A stretch of DNA of 32,225 bases from Paracoccaceae bacterium (GTDB taxonomy: Bacteria; Pseudomonadota; Alphaproteobacteria; Rhodobacterales; Rhodobacteraceae). The DNA lies in assembly GCA_016764785.1 (NCBI GenBank), contig JAESRG010000021.1:1-32225 (forward strand), given 5' to 3'. Each line of letters opens with the position of its first letter. Positions within the stretch are counted from its first letter, which is position 1. This document shows positions 1 through 8,763 of this stretch, piece after piece. A program made the translations under genes and the position numbers. A model generated the notes under the pieces. It saw only the letters and a list, made by a program, of their open reading frames with translations. It was not told the DNA's origin and did no database searches.

Positions 1-144
1 ATCCGCCTGAATTCGACTGCGGATACCGGCCACTTTTACGTTGCCAAGAAAAACGCCCGTACCATGACCGAAAAAATGGTTGTACGGAAATATGATCCGG
101 TTATCCGCAAGCATGTTGAATACAAAGAAGGCAAAATCAAATAG
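1..144 (+). CDS. rpmG: 50S ribosomal protein L33 (5' end missing)
   Basis: This is the C-terminal 47 residues of ribosomal protein L33, a small component of the large ribosomal subunit. The reading frame is open from base 1 to a TAG at 142-144. It contains the recognisable L33 stretch [14 protein letters not shown] and ends in the basic tail EYKEGKIK. Alphaproteobacterial L33 is about 55 residues, so roughly eight N-terminal residues lie outside the window. The usual paired zinc-binding cysteines of some L33 forms are absent from the visible part, so this appears to be the cysteine-free type. A strong hairpin with a T-run follows 22 bases after the stop. Identification is firm. Confidence 0.95.
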   Translation: MRLNSTADTGHFYVAKKNARTMTEKMVVRKYDPVIRKHVEYKEGKIK

Positions 145-165
145 ATTTTTGCAACTGTAGAATTG

Positions 166-197
166 AAAAAGGCCTGAGGTTTCCCTCAGGCCTTTTT
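166..197. terminator. Bidirectional intrinsic terminator between rpmG and the Bax-inhibitor-1 gene
   Basis: A perfect 14-bp stem pairs 166-179 (A-run plus GGCCTGAGG) with 184-197 (CCTCAGGCC plus T-run), around a 4-base loop. The A-run on one arm and the T-run on the other make it work on both strands, which fits the convergent genes rpmG (plus) and the membrane protein ending at 221 (minus). Confidence 0.9.
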
Positions 198-220
198 AGT
201 TTGTTGCACCATTTCTGGTC

Positions 221-991
221 TTAGTTGCGGTTGCCCATAAACCGCAGCAAGAACAAGAACAGGTTGATGAAATCAAGATACAATTTCAACGCGCCCTGAA
301 TGGCCATTTTGGCCGCAATGGCTTCGCCATCGGGGTGGTTGCGCACTTGCAAATACTGGGTTTTGATTTTCTGTGTGTCATACGCTGTAAGACCAGCAAA
401 AATCAGAACGCCCAGCGCAGAAATCGCGAATTCAATCGCGGCACTTTGCAAAAACAGGTTGACGATCATTGCAATAATTAAGCCAAACACACCCATGATC
501 AAAAAGCTGCCCCAAGCGGAGATGTCTTTTTTCGTGGTGTAACCGTACAGGCTAAGGCTTGCGAAAGCGATCGAGGTCACAAAGAACGTCTGTGCAATCG
601 AGTAGCCGGTATAAACCGCAAAGATGGAGCTGATCGACAGACCCATAAGCGCTGCAAACGCAAAGAAGAACCCTTGGGCGCCGGCTTGCGACATCCGCTT
701 AACTGCGGTGCCAAATAGAAGGACCATCGCCAAAGGCGCAAACAACACCACGTATCTCATCGGTGAGGTGAAAAACAACGTGTTAATCATCTCATAGGAT
801 AAGAAGCGTGTTTCTTGGCCGTTCATCGCGGCGTTCAAATCTGAGCCGACCAAATACGAAACCAGCCCGGTCACAATCATTGCCACGGACATCAGCCCGT
901 AAACCTTGTTCATATGGGCGCGAAGCCCTGCGTCAATCTCGGCGGTGCGGGTGACTGACCCGGCACGACGGACTGTTTGGTTATCGGCCAT
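221..991 (-). CDS. Bax inhibitor-1/YccA (TMBIM, UPF0005) family membrane protein
   Basis: A 256-residue integral membrane protein of the Bax inhibitor-1 family (YbhL/YccA-like). After a polar N-terminus there are about seven hydrophobic segments, with family-typical stretches such as GLTAYDTQKIK near the C-terminus and a final LYLDFINLFLFLLR. The TAYDTQ segment carries the conserved acidic residue linked to proton/calcium control in the family. I chose the ATG at 991 (MADNQTV) because a GGAGG lies five bases upstream of it. An in-frame ATG ten codons earlier has no such site. Bacterial members are described as calcium-leak channels or as modulators of FtsH. The exact role here is unknown. It is a single-gene unit, ending at the shared terminator. 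Confidence 0.9.
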   Translation of the reverse strand: MADNQTVRRAGSVTRTAEIDAGLRAHMNKVYGLMSVAMIVTGLVSYLVGSDLNAAMNGQETRFLSYEMINTLFFTSPMRYVVLFAPLAMVLLFGTAVKRMSQAGAQGFFFAFAALMGLSISSIFAVYTGYSIAQTFFVTSIAFASLSLYGYTTKKDISAWGSFLIMGVFGLIIAMIVNLFLQSAAIEFAISALGVLIFAGLTAYDTQKIKTQYLQVRNHPDGEAIAAKMAIQGALKLYLDFINLFLFLLRFMGNRN

Positions 992-1087
992 TTGAGCCTC
1001 CGTTAAGTTAACCTGCACCAATTTGGTGCGTAATCCCTTGGAATATGTTCGGTTTGGACGTTAATTTCAAGGTCAGATCGTGATTTT

Positions 1088-2572
1088 CTATACCGTAAGG
1101 GTTGCCTGAACGGCTTTTTTCCACCGCTCATATTTGGTTTCGCGGAGTTTCTCGGCCATTTTGGGCTTAAACCGTTGGTCCAAAGCCCAGTTTTCGGCAA
1201 ATTCCGCTTGATCTGGGTAGATGCCAGCGCGCATACCGGCCAGCCACGCCACGCCCAACGCGGTTGTTTCAAGGGTTTTGGGTCGATCCACGGGCGCGCC
1301 CAGAATATCCGACAGAAATTGCATGGCCCAGCTGTTTGCGCTCATGCCGCCATCAACGCGCAGAACGTTGCTGCCCGCAGCCTTCCAGTCTTGTTGCATG
1401 GCCTCCAATAGATCGCGGGTCTGAAAGCCAACGCTTTCAAGCGCCGCGCGGGCAAATTCGGCAGGGCCAGAGTTTCGGGTCAGGCCATAAATCGCACCGC
1501 GACAGTCAGCGTTCCAATATGGCGCGCCAAGGCCCGTGAACGCGGGCACCATAATCAACGATTGCGTAGGATCAGCCGCATCTGCCAATGCCGTGGTTTC
1601 TGCGGCATTTTCGATAATCTTCAGCCCATCGCGCAGCCATTGCACCACCGCGCCAGCAATAAAAATTGACCCTTCCAGCGCATAAGTGGTTTTTCCATCA
1701 AGCTGATAAGCAATGGTGCCCAGCATCCGGTTTTTTGAGCGCACCAACGTGTCGCCGGTATTCAAAAGCGCAAAACAACCCGTCCCGTAGGTGGATTTCA
1801 TCATCCCCGGCTCAAAACAGGCCTGGCCGATGGTTGCGGCTTGTTGATCCCCCGCGACACCCAAAATAGGGATTTCAGCGCCAAAGTGTTTGGCTTGAAC
1901 GCTGCCAAAATCAGCGGCACAGTCTTTGACCTCTGGCAACATCGACATGGGGATATTCAGCAAATCGCAAATCTCGCGACTCCACGCGCCTTGTTTGATG
2001 TCATAGATCAGGGTGCGCGCGGCATTGGTCGCGTCGGTGACATGGGCTTTGCGACCCGTTAGGTGCCAAATCAGAAAGCTATCAACGGTGCCAAACAGCA
2101 AATCCCCTGATTCTGCCCGTTGTCGCGCATCTTTGACGTTTTCTAGCAGCCAATTCAGCTTGGTTCCGGAAAAATAAGGGTCGAGCAGCAGGCCGGTTTT
2201 TTCAGTGATCATCGGTTCGTGGCCCGCATCGCGCAAATCGTGACACATATCGCTGGTACGGCGGTCTTGCCAGACAATGGCGTTATGAATCGGCTCTCCG
2301 GTGTATTTGTCCCAGACGATCGTGGTTTCACGCTGGTTGGTAATGCCAATTGCAGCGATCTCAGCGGCGTTAATGCCTGCCTTTGCAATCACGGCGCGGC
2401 ACGTTTGCAAAACTGTTTGCAAAAGGTCGTTCGGATCATGCTCAACCCAACCCGATTGCGGGAAAATCTGGGTAAATTCCTGTTGTGCGGTGTTAACGAC
2501 CTGCATCGTGTCGTCAAACAAAATGGCGCGACTAGAGGTCGTGCCTTGATCTATTGCCAGAATATATTGCAT
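1088..2572 (-). CDS. glpK: Glycerol kinase
   Basis: Cytoplasmic FGGY-family kinase that phosphorylates glycerol to sn-glycerol-3-phosphate with ATP. The N-terminal phosphate-binding loop [10 protein letters not shown] follows the start directly. The central [13 protein letters not shown] and STYGTGCF, and the C-terminal ATP-site motif [10 protein letters not shown], are all intact. The length of 494 residues is normal. The start is the ATG at 2572 (MQYILAIDQ), preceded by AGGAG at a spacing of nine bases. An in-frame ATG nine codons further upstream encodes residues not typical of the family. No glycerol facilitator (glpF) or glycerol-3-phosphate dehydrogenase gene is adjacent, so it stands alone, divergent from the AbrB-family gene with only a base between the likely start codons. 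Confidence 0.97.
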   Translation of the reverse strand: MQYILAIDQGTTSSRAILFDDTMQVVNTAQQEFTQIFPQSGWVEHDPNDLLQTVLQTCRAVIAKAGINAAEIAAIGITNQRETTIVWDKYTGEPIHNAIVWQDRRTSDMCHDLRDAGHEPMITEKTGLLLDPYFSGTKLNWLLENVKDARQRAESGDLLFGTVDSFLIWHLTGRKAHVTDATNAARTLIYDIKQGAWSREICDLLNIPMSMLPEVKDCAADFGSVQAKHFGAEIPILGVAGDQQAATIGQACFEPGMMKSTYGTGCFALLNTGDTLVRSKNRMLGTIAYQLDGKTTYALEGSIFIAGAVVQWLRDGLKIIENAAETTALADAADPTQSLIMVPAFTGLGAPYWNADCRGAIYGLTRNSGPAEFARAALESVGFQTRDLLEAMQQDWKAAGSNVLRVDGGMSANSWAMQFLSDILGAPVDRPKTLETTALGVAWLAGMRAGIYPDQAEFAENWALDQRFKPKMAEKLRETKYERWKKAVQATLTV

Positions 2573-2573
2573 T

Positions 2574-3659
2574 ATGGGGTGCTCCTGCGAATGGGGCATT
2601 TTTGAGAATTATTGGCCCGCTGTCAAATTGTTACACAACATAGTCATTACGGTTAAGACCATCGCGGTTGGCGCGCTAGGGGCGTTTATCGCGTGGTTTT
2701 TCGGTATGCCCGCACCGTTTATCACCGGTCCGGCGATTTTTGTATCGGTGGCAAGCTTGGCGGGGCTAAAAACCGATATTCCGGTTAAATTACGTGACAT
2801 GGTGTTTTTGGCAATTGGCATAACCTTGGGCGCTTCTGTCACACCCGAGATTCTTGCTGCTGCCGGAAACTGGCCCATCAGTCTGGCAATCATGTGTTTT
2901 GGCACCGGACTTATCATGATTGTGGGCGGTTGGATCTTTCAGCGTGCCTTCAATACCAACCGAAAAACCGCTTTGCTTTGCTCAACCCCCGGACATCTTA
3001 GTTACGTGCTAAGTTTTGGAACAGATATTGGTGCAGATACCGCAATTATTTCGGTGATTCAGTCCATTCGGTTGTTGTTGTTAACCTTATTGGTACCCGT
3101 GGCCATCGCAGTGTTAACCGACGCTGACATGTCAATGCGCGCGCCAATCGGTGCGGTTATGCCCCCCATACATCTTGCCGTTTTGACAATTTTATCTGGG
3201 ATTTTGGGCTTTGGATTACTGAAACTGAAGGTTCCCGCCGCATTTTTACTGGCTGGCATGTTTTTCTCGTCACTGGGGCACGGGGTTGGCGTAATAACTG
3301 GCGGAATGCCAATTACTATTTCAACCACTGCCTTTGTCCTGATTGGCGCACTGATGGGCACACGATTTAGCGGCGTGACAATGGCTTTGTTGCGCCGTGC
3401 CGCGCTAGGTGGGTTGTTTATCACAGCGTTTGGACTGGTGGTCGCCATGGCCGCAGCAATGTTGGCGCACCTAGCCACAGGCTTGCCGTTGGTCTGGGTC
3501 ATTATTGCTTTTGCCCCCGGTGGCTTTGAAACCATGGTCGCGATGGCGGGTGTGATCGGGGCTGATCCGGCATTTGTGGCCTTTCACCATGTGTCACGTC
3601 TGTTCTTTCTAAGCGCCTTTGTACCCATCGCCTTGTCGTGGAAATCCGCCGAGCGTTAG
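2574..3659 (+). CDS. AbrB-family (PF05145-type) multi-spanning membrane protein
   Basis: A very hydrophobic protein of up to 361 residues with about ten predicted membrane segments. It resembles the duplicated AbrB family, often mislabelled 'ammonia monooxygenase' or 'AbrB transcriptional regulator'. The family hallmark is an N-terminal small-residue helix followed by a PAPF/PAPW-type turn, seen here as [13 protein letters not shown], with a related repeat in the second half ([13 protein letters not shown]). The near-C-terminal stretch [26 protein letters not shown] is also typical. Function is not established; transport or membrane regulation has been proposed. The start is uncertain. The ATG at 2574 would overlap the 5' region of glpK and lacks a clear ribosome-binding site. 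A TTG at 2628 would give 343 residues and a more family-like N-terminus. Confidence 0.85.
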   Translation: MGCSCEWGIFENYWPAVKLLHNIVITVKTIAVGALGAFIAWFFGMPAPFITGPAIFVSVASLAGLKTDIPVKLRDMVFLAIGITLGASVTPEILAAAGNWPISLAIMCFGTGLIMIVGGWIFQRAFNTNRKTALLCSTPGHLSYVLSFGTDIGADTAIISVIQSIRLLLLTLLVPVAIAVLTDADMSMRAPIGAVMPPIHLAVLTILSGILGFGLLKLKVPAAFLLAGMFFSSLGHGVGVITGGMPITISTTAFVLIGALMGTRFSGVTMALLRRAALGGLFITAFGLVVAMAAAMLAHLATGLPLVWVIIAFAPGGFETMVAMAGVIGADPAFVAFHHVSRLFFLSAFVPIALSWKSAER

Positions 3660-3721
3660 ATTTTGGGTTTCCACAGCGTCTTGAAGTCTATAGTACAATG
3701 TCAAACATTTTCGAGGGTGAT

Positions 3722-4333
3722 ATGGCGAATTTTCTACATAAAGGTGACCTGCCCGACGGGCTTGATCTGGGCGCAATCGTGGCAATTGACTGTGAGACTA
3801 TGGGCTTACAACCCCATCGCGACCGGCTATGTCTGGTGCAGCTGTCAAGCGGTGATGGCAATGCACATATGGTGCAAATCGCCCAAGACCAAACCGAGGC
3901 CCCAAATCTGGTGGCCATGCTGACCAACCCTGATGTGTTAAAACTGTTCCATTTTGGCCGATTTGATATCGCCGTAATGCTGAACCGCTTTGGCGCGGTG
4001 ACAGCACCGGTTTATTGCACCAAGATTGCCTCAAAACTAGTGCGAACCTATACGGACCGGCACGGGCTGAAAAATCTGCTTCAGGAAATTCTGTCGACGG
4101 ACATATCCAAGCAACAACAAAGTAGTGATTGGGGCGCAGCTGACCTGACCAAGGCCCAGCTTACCTATGCGGCCTCAGATGTTTTGTACCTGCACAAGCT
4201 GAAAACCGCGCTAGACACCATGTTGGTGCGCGAAGGCCGGATGGATATGGCGCAAGCCTGCTTTAATTTCCTGCCTCATCGTGCTGCACTTGATCTGGCT
4301 GGCTGGCCGGACGTGGATATATTCTCGCACTGA
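3722..4333 (+). CDS. Ribonuclease D-like 3'-5' exonuclease (DEDDy)
   Basis: A 203-residue single-domain 3'-5' exonuclease of the RNase D/DEDD superfamily. The metal-binding acids are visible as AIDCETM (motif I), FHFGRFDIAVM (motif II) and YAASDVLYL (motif III, the DEDDy tyrosine-aspartate pair). It lacks the HRDC domains of E. coli RNase D, which is normal for the short alphaproteobacterial form. The start at 3722 (MANFLHKGDL) has GAGG about five bases upstream and matches the usual N-terminus. An upstream in-frame ATG at 3698 adds eight residues and is less likely. It precedes lptC by one base, and this neighbourhood is common in Rhodobacterales. Substrate RNA is not known from the sequence. 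Confidence 0.9.
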   Translation: MANFLHKGDLPDGLDLGAIVAIDCETMGLQPHRDRLCLVQLSSGDGNAHMVQIAQDQTEAPNLVAMLTNPDVLKLFHFGRFDIAVMLNRFGAVTAPVYCTKIASKLVRTYTDRHGLKNLLQEILSTDISKQQQSSDWGAADLTKAQLTYAASDVLYLHKLKTALDTMLVREGRMDMAQACFNFLPHRAALDLAGWPDVDIFSH

Positions 4334-4334
4334 T

Positions 4335-4952
4335 ATGGCGATGAAACATCATACTTATTCACGACTTGTCGGGATCGCAAAGATTGTGCTGCCGCTGGTG
4401 GCATTGGGTGTTTTAGGCACGGTATTTCTAGTTACGTCAGACGACGGTTTTGACCCCGGATTTACATTTACCCAATCAGATTTTGATGCGTTGGAAGCAG
4501 GAAGCTTTCTGGACAACCCGCAAATCAACGGAAAAACGCTGGATGGCGATCAATTCAGCCTGTCAGCCGACCGGATCGAACCAAAAAGCGACAATTTAAA
4601 CCAGATTGTTGCAACCAATCTTACCAGTGTTTTTGATTTTATTTCGGGCGAATCCGCTGAAATTATCTCGGATCGAGCTGAAATTCATACCGATATTCAA
4701 ATGCTGTATTTCTGGGTTGGCGCGCATATTCTAACCAGCGATGGCTATGACGGCACTGTGAATTCCCTGACGGCAAATTTGCGAACAGGTGAGATTTCTG
4801 GCGAAACCGTTATTGTAGATGGCCCATTGGGGCATGTGTCGGCGGATTTGTTCCAAATTTCTAAAGTTACAGATGATTCTGGTGAAAATCGGGTGCTAAC
4901 GTTTGAAAAAAACGTTAGAGTGATATTGAATATAGAAGAACAAGCAGAATAA
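4335..4952 (+). CDS. lptC: LPS export protein LptC
   Basis: A 205-residue bitopic inner-membrane protein that links the LptB2FG transporter to the periplasmic LptA bridge and hands on lipopolysaccharide. One N-terminal membrane anchor (residues about 12-33, IVLPLVALGVLGTVFLV) is followed by a periplasmic beta-rich domain with the OstA/LptC-type pattern: repeated short segments such as NPQINGKTLDGDQFSLSADR and GEISGETVIVDGPLGHVSAD. Identification rests on this architecture plus position directly before lptA and lptB. The ATG at 4335 starts one base after the RNase D stop, suggesting translational coupling. A second ATG two codons on (4341) is also possible. Sequence identity in LptC is always low, so context matters. 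Confidence 0.88.
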   Translation: MAMKHHTYSRLVGIAKIVLPLVALGVLGTVFLVTSDDGFDPGFTFTQSDFDALEAGSFLDNPQINGKTLDGDQFSLSADRIEPKSDNLNQIVATNLTSVFDFISGESAEIISDRAEIHTDIQMLYFWVGAHILTSDGYDGTVNSLTANLRTGEISGETVIVDGPLGHVSADLFQISKVTDDSGENRVLTFEKNVRVILNIEEQAE

Positions 4953-4963
4953 GGCGCTGATTT

Positions 4964-5473
4964 ATGAGATTTGGTTTAGTTGCGGTTATTGCCTGTGTGA
5001 TGTCCATTTTTGGGGGCAGCGTCTTTGCACAAGGGGCGCAGGTTCCGTTCGCAGGGCTTGCTAAAGGCGAAGCGCAAACTGTCGAAGTTGCTGCGGATTC
5101 TCTAGAAATTGATCAAGCCAACAATTCAGCTGTGTTTATTGGCAATGTTATCATCGGTATTGGTGACCTTCGCATGGCCGCCGACCGGGTTGAGGTCATT
5201 TATGCAACTGGTGACGATACCGTTGTCGGCGCCATCGAAGCATTGCGGGCCACCGGAAACGTGGTTTTCACCAGCGGTAGCGAAGCCGCCGAGTCTGACA
5301 CAGCAACCTATGAAATTGAGAACGGTAATGTGCTGATGGAGGGCAACGTGATCTTGACCCAAGGCGCAAATGCCCTTTCCGGCGAACGCTTACGGATCGA
5401 CCTAAACGCAGGCACCGCCGTCATGGAAGGCCGTGTCCAAACCATTTTCCAAACAACAACGGGCAGCGAATAG
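4964..5473 (+). CDS. lptA: LPS transport periplasmic protein LptA
   Basis: A 169-residue exported protein of the OstA-like N-terminal family that forms the periplasmic bridge for lipopolysaccharide between LptC and LptD. It has a clear Sec signal peptide of about 22 residues with likely cleavage after SVFA. A repeating beta-strand pattern then follows: ADSLEIDQANNSAVFIGNV, LRMAADRVEVIY, ALRATGNVVF, NVLMEGNVILTQGANALSG, GTAVMEGRVQTIF. This is the beta-jellyroll of the family. AAGG lies nine bases before the ATG. The TAG stop shares its last G with the GTG start of lptB, so the two are translated together. Confidence 0.93.
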   Translation: MRFGLVAVIACVMSIFGGSVFAQGAQVPFAGLAKGEAQTVEVAADSLEIDQANNSAVFIGNVIIGIGDLRMAADRVEVIYATGDDTVVGAIEALRATGNVVFTSGSEAAESDTATYEIENGNVLMEGNVILTQGANALSGERLRIDLNAGTAVMEGRVQTIFQTTTGSE

Positions 5474-6231
5474 TGTCAGAGACCACCAATCTATCCGTCA
5501 CCGAGGGTAACGGTGGTCTGTTGATTCGCAATATCAGCAAGGCCTACAAGCGCAAACCGGTGCTGAGGGATGTCTCGCTTGAACTGCATCAAGGTGAAGT
5601 CGTGGCGCTGCTCGGCCCCAATGGCGCCGGTAAAACTACCTGTTTTTATTCGATCGCCGGGCTGGTGAACCCGGATACCGGCAGTGTGATTATCGACGGA
5701 GTCGATGTGACCTATATGCCGATGTATCGCCGCGCCAAGTTGGGAATCGGGTATCTTCCACAAGAAGCCTCGATCTTTCGGGGCCTGTCGGTTGAGGATA
5801 ATATCCGTGCCATTCTTGAACTATCAGTCAAGGAAAAAGGTAAACGCCAGCAAATGCTGGATGAATTACTGGCCGAATTTTCTATCACCCACCTGCGCCG
5901 TGCCTCAGCGTTGTCGCTATCAGGTGGTGAACGTCGGCGCGTTGAAATTGCCCGTTGTCTGGCCAGCCAACCCAAATATGTGCTGCTAGACGAACCCTTT
6001 GCCGGGGTTGACCCAATCGCCGTTAATGAAATTCGCGAACTGGTAGCCCATCTAAAAGATCGCGGCATTGGGGTTTTGATAACCGATCATAATGTAAGAG
6101 AGACGTTAGAGATTGTTGATCGGGCATATATCTTGCATGATGGGACAGTCTTAATGAGCGGCACTCCCGCTGAAGTAGTACAAGACAGTAACGTTCGTCG
6201 GGTTTATCTGGGCGAACAATTCAAGATTTGA
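5473..6231 (+). CDS. lptB: LPS export ABC transporter ATP-binding protein LptB
   Basis: A 252-residue cytoplasmic ATPase that powers lipopolysaccharide extraction by LptFG. Walker A GPNGAGKTT (about 48-56), signature LSGGERRR (149-156), Walker B YVLLDEP (169-175) and H-loop histidine 206 in ITDHNVRE are all intact. The segment GIGYLPQEASIFRGLSVEDN is the LptB-type Q-loop region. The first codon is GTG at 5473, overlapping the lptA stop by one base. The membrane partners lptF and lptG are not in this window; in most genomes they lie elsewhere. The stop at 6229-6231 is 32 bases before the likely rpoN start. Confidence 0.97.
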   Translation: MSETTNLSVTEGNGGLLIRNISKAYKRKPVLRDVSLELHQGEVVALLGPNGAGKTTCFYSIAGLVNPDTGSVIIDGVDVTYMPMYRRAKLGIGYLPQEASIFRGLSVEDNIRAILELSVKEKGKRQQMLDELLAEFSITHLRRASALSLSGGERRRVEIARCLASQPKYVLLDEPFAGVDPIAVNEIRELVAHLKDRGIGVLITDHNVRETLEIVDRAYILHDGTVLMSGTPAEVVQDSNVRRVYLGEQFKI

Positions 6232-6263
6232 CGCCAATCGTGGCGTCTGGATGGACGCAATAC

Positions 6264-7592
6264 ATGGCAATATCGCTACACCTTGGAATGCAGCAAACTC
6301 AGCGCTTGTCGATGACTCCGCAATTGCGGCAGGCTATCGAAATATTGCAGCTCAATCAGATCGACCTGAAAAAATACATCGAGGACGAAGTCGAGAAAAA
6401 CCCGTTGCTTGAATTGGTAAACCGGAACGCAGAAACTGTATATTCCAAGGCTGAATTCTCAGCGCCGACAGGGATCGCAAAAAACGATTTTGACCTGATT
6501 GATCTGATTCGTGCTGATTCGAGCCTACTTGACCATCTGTCAGATCAGATTTTTCTGATGACCGCTGCCGATGATGTGCAAAAAATTGCGCTATCTCTGA
6601 TCGGAGAGCTGGACGATAATGGCTATCTGGATGCGCCCGTTTTTGAGCTGGCAGACCGCCTTTCCGTGAAAACCAAAGACATCGAATTGGCGTTAAAGCT
6701 GGTTCAAGCCTGTGAGCCCACCGGAATCGGCGCGCGCAACCTAAAAGAATGTCTAAAATTGCAGCTTTTGGAGAACAACCGTTTTGACCCGGTGATCGAA
6801 AAAGTGCTGGATAACCTGCCCTTGATCGCAAAAAATGATATGGCTGGGCTTGCTGAAATTATTGGCGAGGAATTACCAGAAACCGCTGAGATTCTTGCAG
6901 AAATACGGCGTCTAAACCCACGTCCCGCGTCAGATTTTACCCTGTCGCCGATCTCGGAAATAAGACCCGATATTTCGGTTAAACGCGGCGATTTTGGTGT
7001 GATGCGGGTCGAGCTGGTCTCCAGCTCTCTCCCGAAAATTCTGATAAACCATGAATATGCTGCTGAAATTACTGCTCAAGGTGGCGATGCACAGCTTTTT
7101 GCCCGCGACTGCTCACAGTCTGCACATTGGCTTATCAAGGCGCTCGACCAGCGGGCGCAGACAATTCTTAAAGCTGCAACAGCCATCATTCAGCACCAGC
7201 ACGCTTTTTTTGAGCAAGGCCCGTCTGCGATGCTGCCCCTGACTTTACGTGAAATCGCTGATTCGATTGATGTCCACGAATCGACCGTCAGCAGGGTTAC
7301 AAATGGCAAATATCTGATCTGCGACCGGGGTACTTTTGAATTGAAGCATTTTTTCGTGTCGAAAATCCGGTCAATCGACAGAAAAAGTGAATTTTCGTCA
7401 ATGGAAATTCGTTTGCGTATTAAATCCCTTATTGACGAAGAAAACCACAAAAAAACCCTCTCGGATGACAGAATTGTAAATATTTTGCGAGAAGACGGTG
7501 TAGATATTGCGCGTCGGACCATTGCGAAATATCGTGAGGCTATGAGCATCCCTTCATCCGTCCAACGACGCAAAATCTATCTTGCAAATTAG
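6264..7592 (+). CDS. rpoN: RNA polymerase sigma-54 factor
   Basis: A 442-residue sigma-54, which directs RNA polymerase to -24/-12 promoters that need an enhancer-binding ATPase. Region I is present at the N-terminus (MQQTQRLSMTPQLRQAIEI, glutamine-rich). Next come the core-binding domain, a helix-turn-helix near residue 325 (LREIADSIDVHESTVSRV) and the RpoN box ARRTIAKYRE near residue 415, with isoleucine in place of the usual valine. I chose the ATG at 6264. A TTG at 6228 overlapping the lptB stop would add twelve unlike residues. It sits between lptB and hpf, the order found in many proteobacteria. Confidence 0.96.
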   Translation: MAISLHLGMQQTQRLSMTPQLRQAIEILQLNQIDLKKYIEDEVEKNPLLELVNRNAETVYSKAEFSAPTGIAKNDFDLIDLIRADSSLLDHLSDQIFLMTAADDVQKIALSLIGELDDNGYLDAPVFELADRLSVKTKDIELALKLVQACEPTGIGARNLKECLKLQLLENNRFDPVIEKVLDNLPLIAKNDMAGLAEIIGEELPETAEILAEIRRLNPRPASDFTLSPISEIRPDISVKRGDFGVMRVELVSSSLPKILINHEYAAEITAQGGDAQLFARDCSQSAHWLIKALDQRAQTILKAATAIIQHQHAFFEQGPSAMLPLTLREIADSIDVHESTVSRVTNGKYLICDRGTFELKHFFVSKIRSIDRKSEFSSMEIRLRIKSLIDEENHKKTLSDDRIVNILREDGVDIARRTIAKYREAMSIPSSVQRRKIYLAN

Positions 7593-7603
7593 GCTTGGCC
7601 TAG

Positions 7604-7632
7604 TTGACATGGTGACTGTGTGCCCATAGGTT
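7604..7632 (+). promoter_or_regulatory. Candidate sigma-70-type promoter for hpf
   Basis: A perfect -35 hexamer TTGACA (7604-7609) is followed after 17 bases by TAGGTT (7627-7632), a weak -10. It starts 12 bases after the rpoN stop and would give hpf-ptsN their own transcript with a leader of about 65 bases. Inferred from sequence only. Confidence 0.5.
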
Positions 7633-7703
7633 CCGCGCTTCGCGGGGCCGATTACCGAAACCCAAGTGCCGGAAAACCTCCGGCCCCATGCGGGGAGAAT
7701 AAG
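7633..7703 (+). promoter_or_regulatory. Structured leader of hpf with competing hairpins
   Basis: The leader holds several pairings: CCGCG/CGCGG (7633-7637 with 7641-7645), GCCGGA/TCCGGC (7668-7673 with 7679-7684), CCCC/GGGG (7684-7687 with 7692-7695) and a longer-range GGGGCC/GGCCCC (7644-7649 with 7682-7687). The CCCC/GGGG pairing would cover the GGGGAG ribosome-binding site of hpf, and the long-range pairing would free it. Whether this acts as a switch is untested. Confidence 0.35.
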
Positions 7704-8276
7704 ATGCGCATACAAGTTAGCGGAAAACATATTGATGTGGGGGCGGCATTGACCGCCCAGGTTAACGAACGCCTGACCGAGGTGGTTGAGAAATATTCTC
7801 AACGGCCACTTGAAGCCAACGTCACTTTTTCAAAAGACGGGCACGAATTTGTTTGTGACGTGTCGGTTCATCTTTCCACTGGTTTGAATACACAGGCCAA
7901 AGGCCGTGCCGCGGATATACATAATTGTTTTGATTCTGCGTTAACGCGGATGGAAAAACAGCTGCGCCGCTATAAGCGCCGCCTGAAAGACCACCACAAA
8001 GATCGCATAGATCCAATTGAAACCATCGGCGCGCCGTCTTACGTGCTGTCACGCACACCCGAAGCGGACGATGAACCCGAGTCACTTCAGCCAATCATTA
8101 TTGCTGAAATGGAAACGCGGGTGCAGACGCTGTCTGTCGGCGAAGCTGTCATGCAAATGGAATTGTCGGGGGCCAATATGTTGGTTTTCCGTAACGTTTC
8201 CCATGGCGGCGTAAATGTTGTACACACCCGTGACGACGGCAATGTGGGTTGGATTGACCCGCGAAACATCAAATAA
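7704..8276 (+). CDS. hpf: Long-form ribosome hibernation-promoting factor
   Basis: A 190-residue long HPF that binds the small ribosomal subunit and pairs 70S ribosomes into inactive 100S dimers when growth slows. The N-terminal S30AE domain (about 1-105) starts MRIQVSGKHIDVG and ends with the basic stretch RRYKRRLKDHHKDR. The C-terminal dimerisation domain (about 130-185) includes MQMELSGANMLVFRN and NVGWIDP. The ATG at 7704 has GGGGAG seven bases upstream. An in-frame GTG start at 7620 would add unlike residues that cover the promoter and leader. It lies between rpoN and ptsN, a widely conserved trio. Confidence 0.95.
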   Translation: MRIQVSGKHIDVGAALTAQVNERLTEVVEKYSQRPLEANVTFSKDGHEFVCDVSVHLSTGLNTQAKGRAADIHNCFDSALTRMEKQLRRYKRRLKDHHKDRIDPIETIGAPSYVLSRTPEADDEPESLQPIIIAEMETRVQTLSVGEAVMQMELSGANMLVFRNVSHGGVNVVHTRDDGNVGWIDPRNIK

Positions 8277-8298
8277 ACCAACTTGTTGAGGCCGTTTC

Positions 8299-8763
8299 AT
8301 GGAACTAGCTGATATTCTATTGCCTGACGCCATTTTGGCAGGTGCCAAGGCGACAAGCAAAAAGCGCGCGCTGCAAGATGCGTCGCTTTTGGCACAAGAC
8401 GTGTATCAACTGCCTGCAAAAGAAATCCTGACGGCCTTGCAGGACCGTGAATTGCTGGGGCCCACCGGAATGGGCCACGGCGTTGCCATTCCCCATGCGC
8501 GTCTTCCGATGATTGACCGCGTATGGGGTCTTTTTCTGCGGCTGGATAAACCCGTAGACTTTAATGCCGTTGACCGGCAGCCGGTTGATCTGGTTTTTGT
8601 GTTGTTTGCACCCGAAGGTGCCGTCGCCGACCATCTAAAAGCACTGGCACTGGTGTCACGCACCCTGCGGGACGAAGCGATTTGCGCCAAATTGCGCTCC
8701 ACCGATGACCCGTCTGCGATTTATTCGATTTTGACCGGTAATTTGAAATCCAAAGCAGCCTAG
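8299..8763 (+). CDS. ptsN: PTS IIA-like nitrogen regulatory protein PtsN
   Basis: A 154-residue IIA-Ntr protein, the end acceptor of the nitrogen phosphotransferase chain (PtsP-PtsO-PtsN), which in proteobacteria modulates potassium uptake, envelope and nitrogen responses. The phosphoacceptor histidine is His66 in GVAIPHARL, within the typical GPTGMGHGVAIPHAR loop. A GAGG lies eight bases before the ATG. It closes the rpoN-hpf-ptsN group. Its TAG stop overlaps, on the opposite strand, the stop of the sulfotransferase gene, with no terminator hairpin between them. Confidence 0.95.
   Translation: MELADILLPDAILAGAKATSKKRALQDASLLAQDVYQLPAKEILTALQDRELLGPTGMGHGVAIPHARLPMIDRVWGLFLRLDKPVDFNAVDRQPVDLVFVLFAPEGAVADHLKALALVSRTLRDEAICAKLRSTDDPSAIYSILTGNLKSKAA

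Noticed and set aside
3059-3535. 158-residue minus-strand frame opposite the AbrB-family gene
   Set aside because: Mirror of a hydrophobic coding region; alanine/asparagine/proline-rich low-complexity product without start signal.
7620-7703. N-terminal extension of hpf from an upstream GTG
   Set aside because: The extra residues are unlike HPF, cover the promoter and structured leader, and the ATG at 7704 has a good ribosome-binding site.
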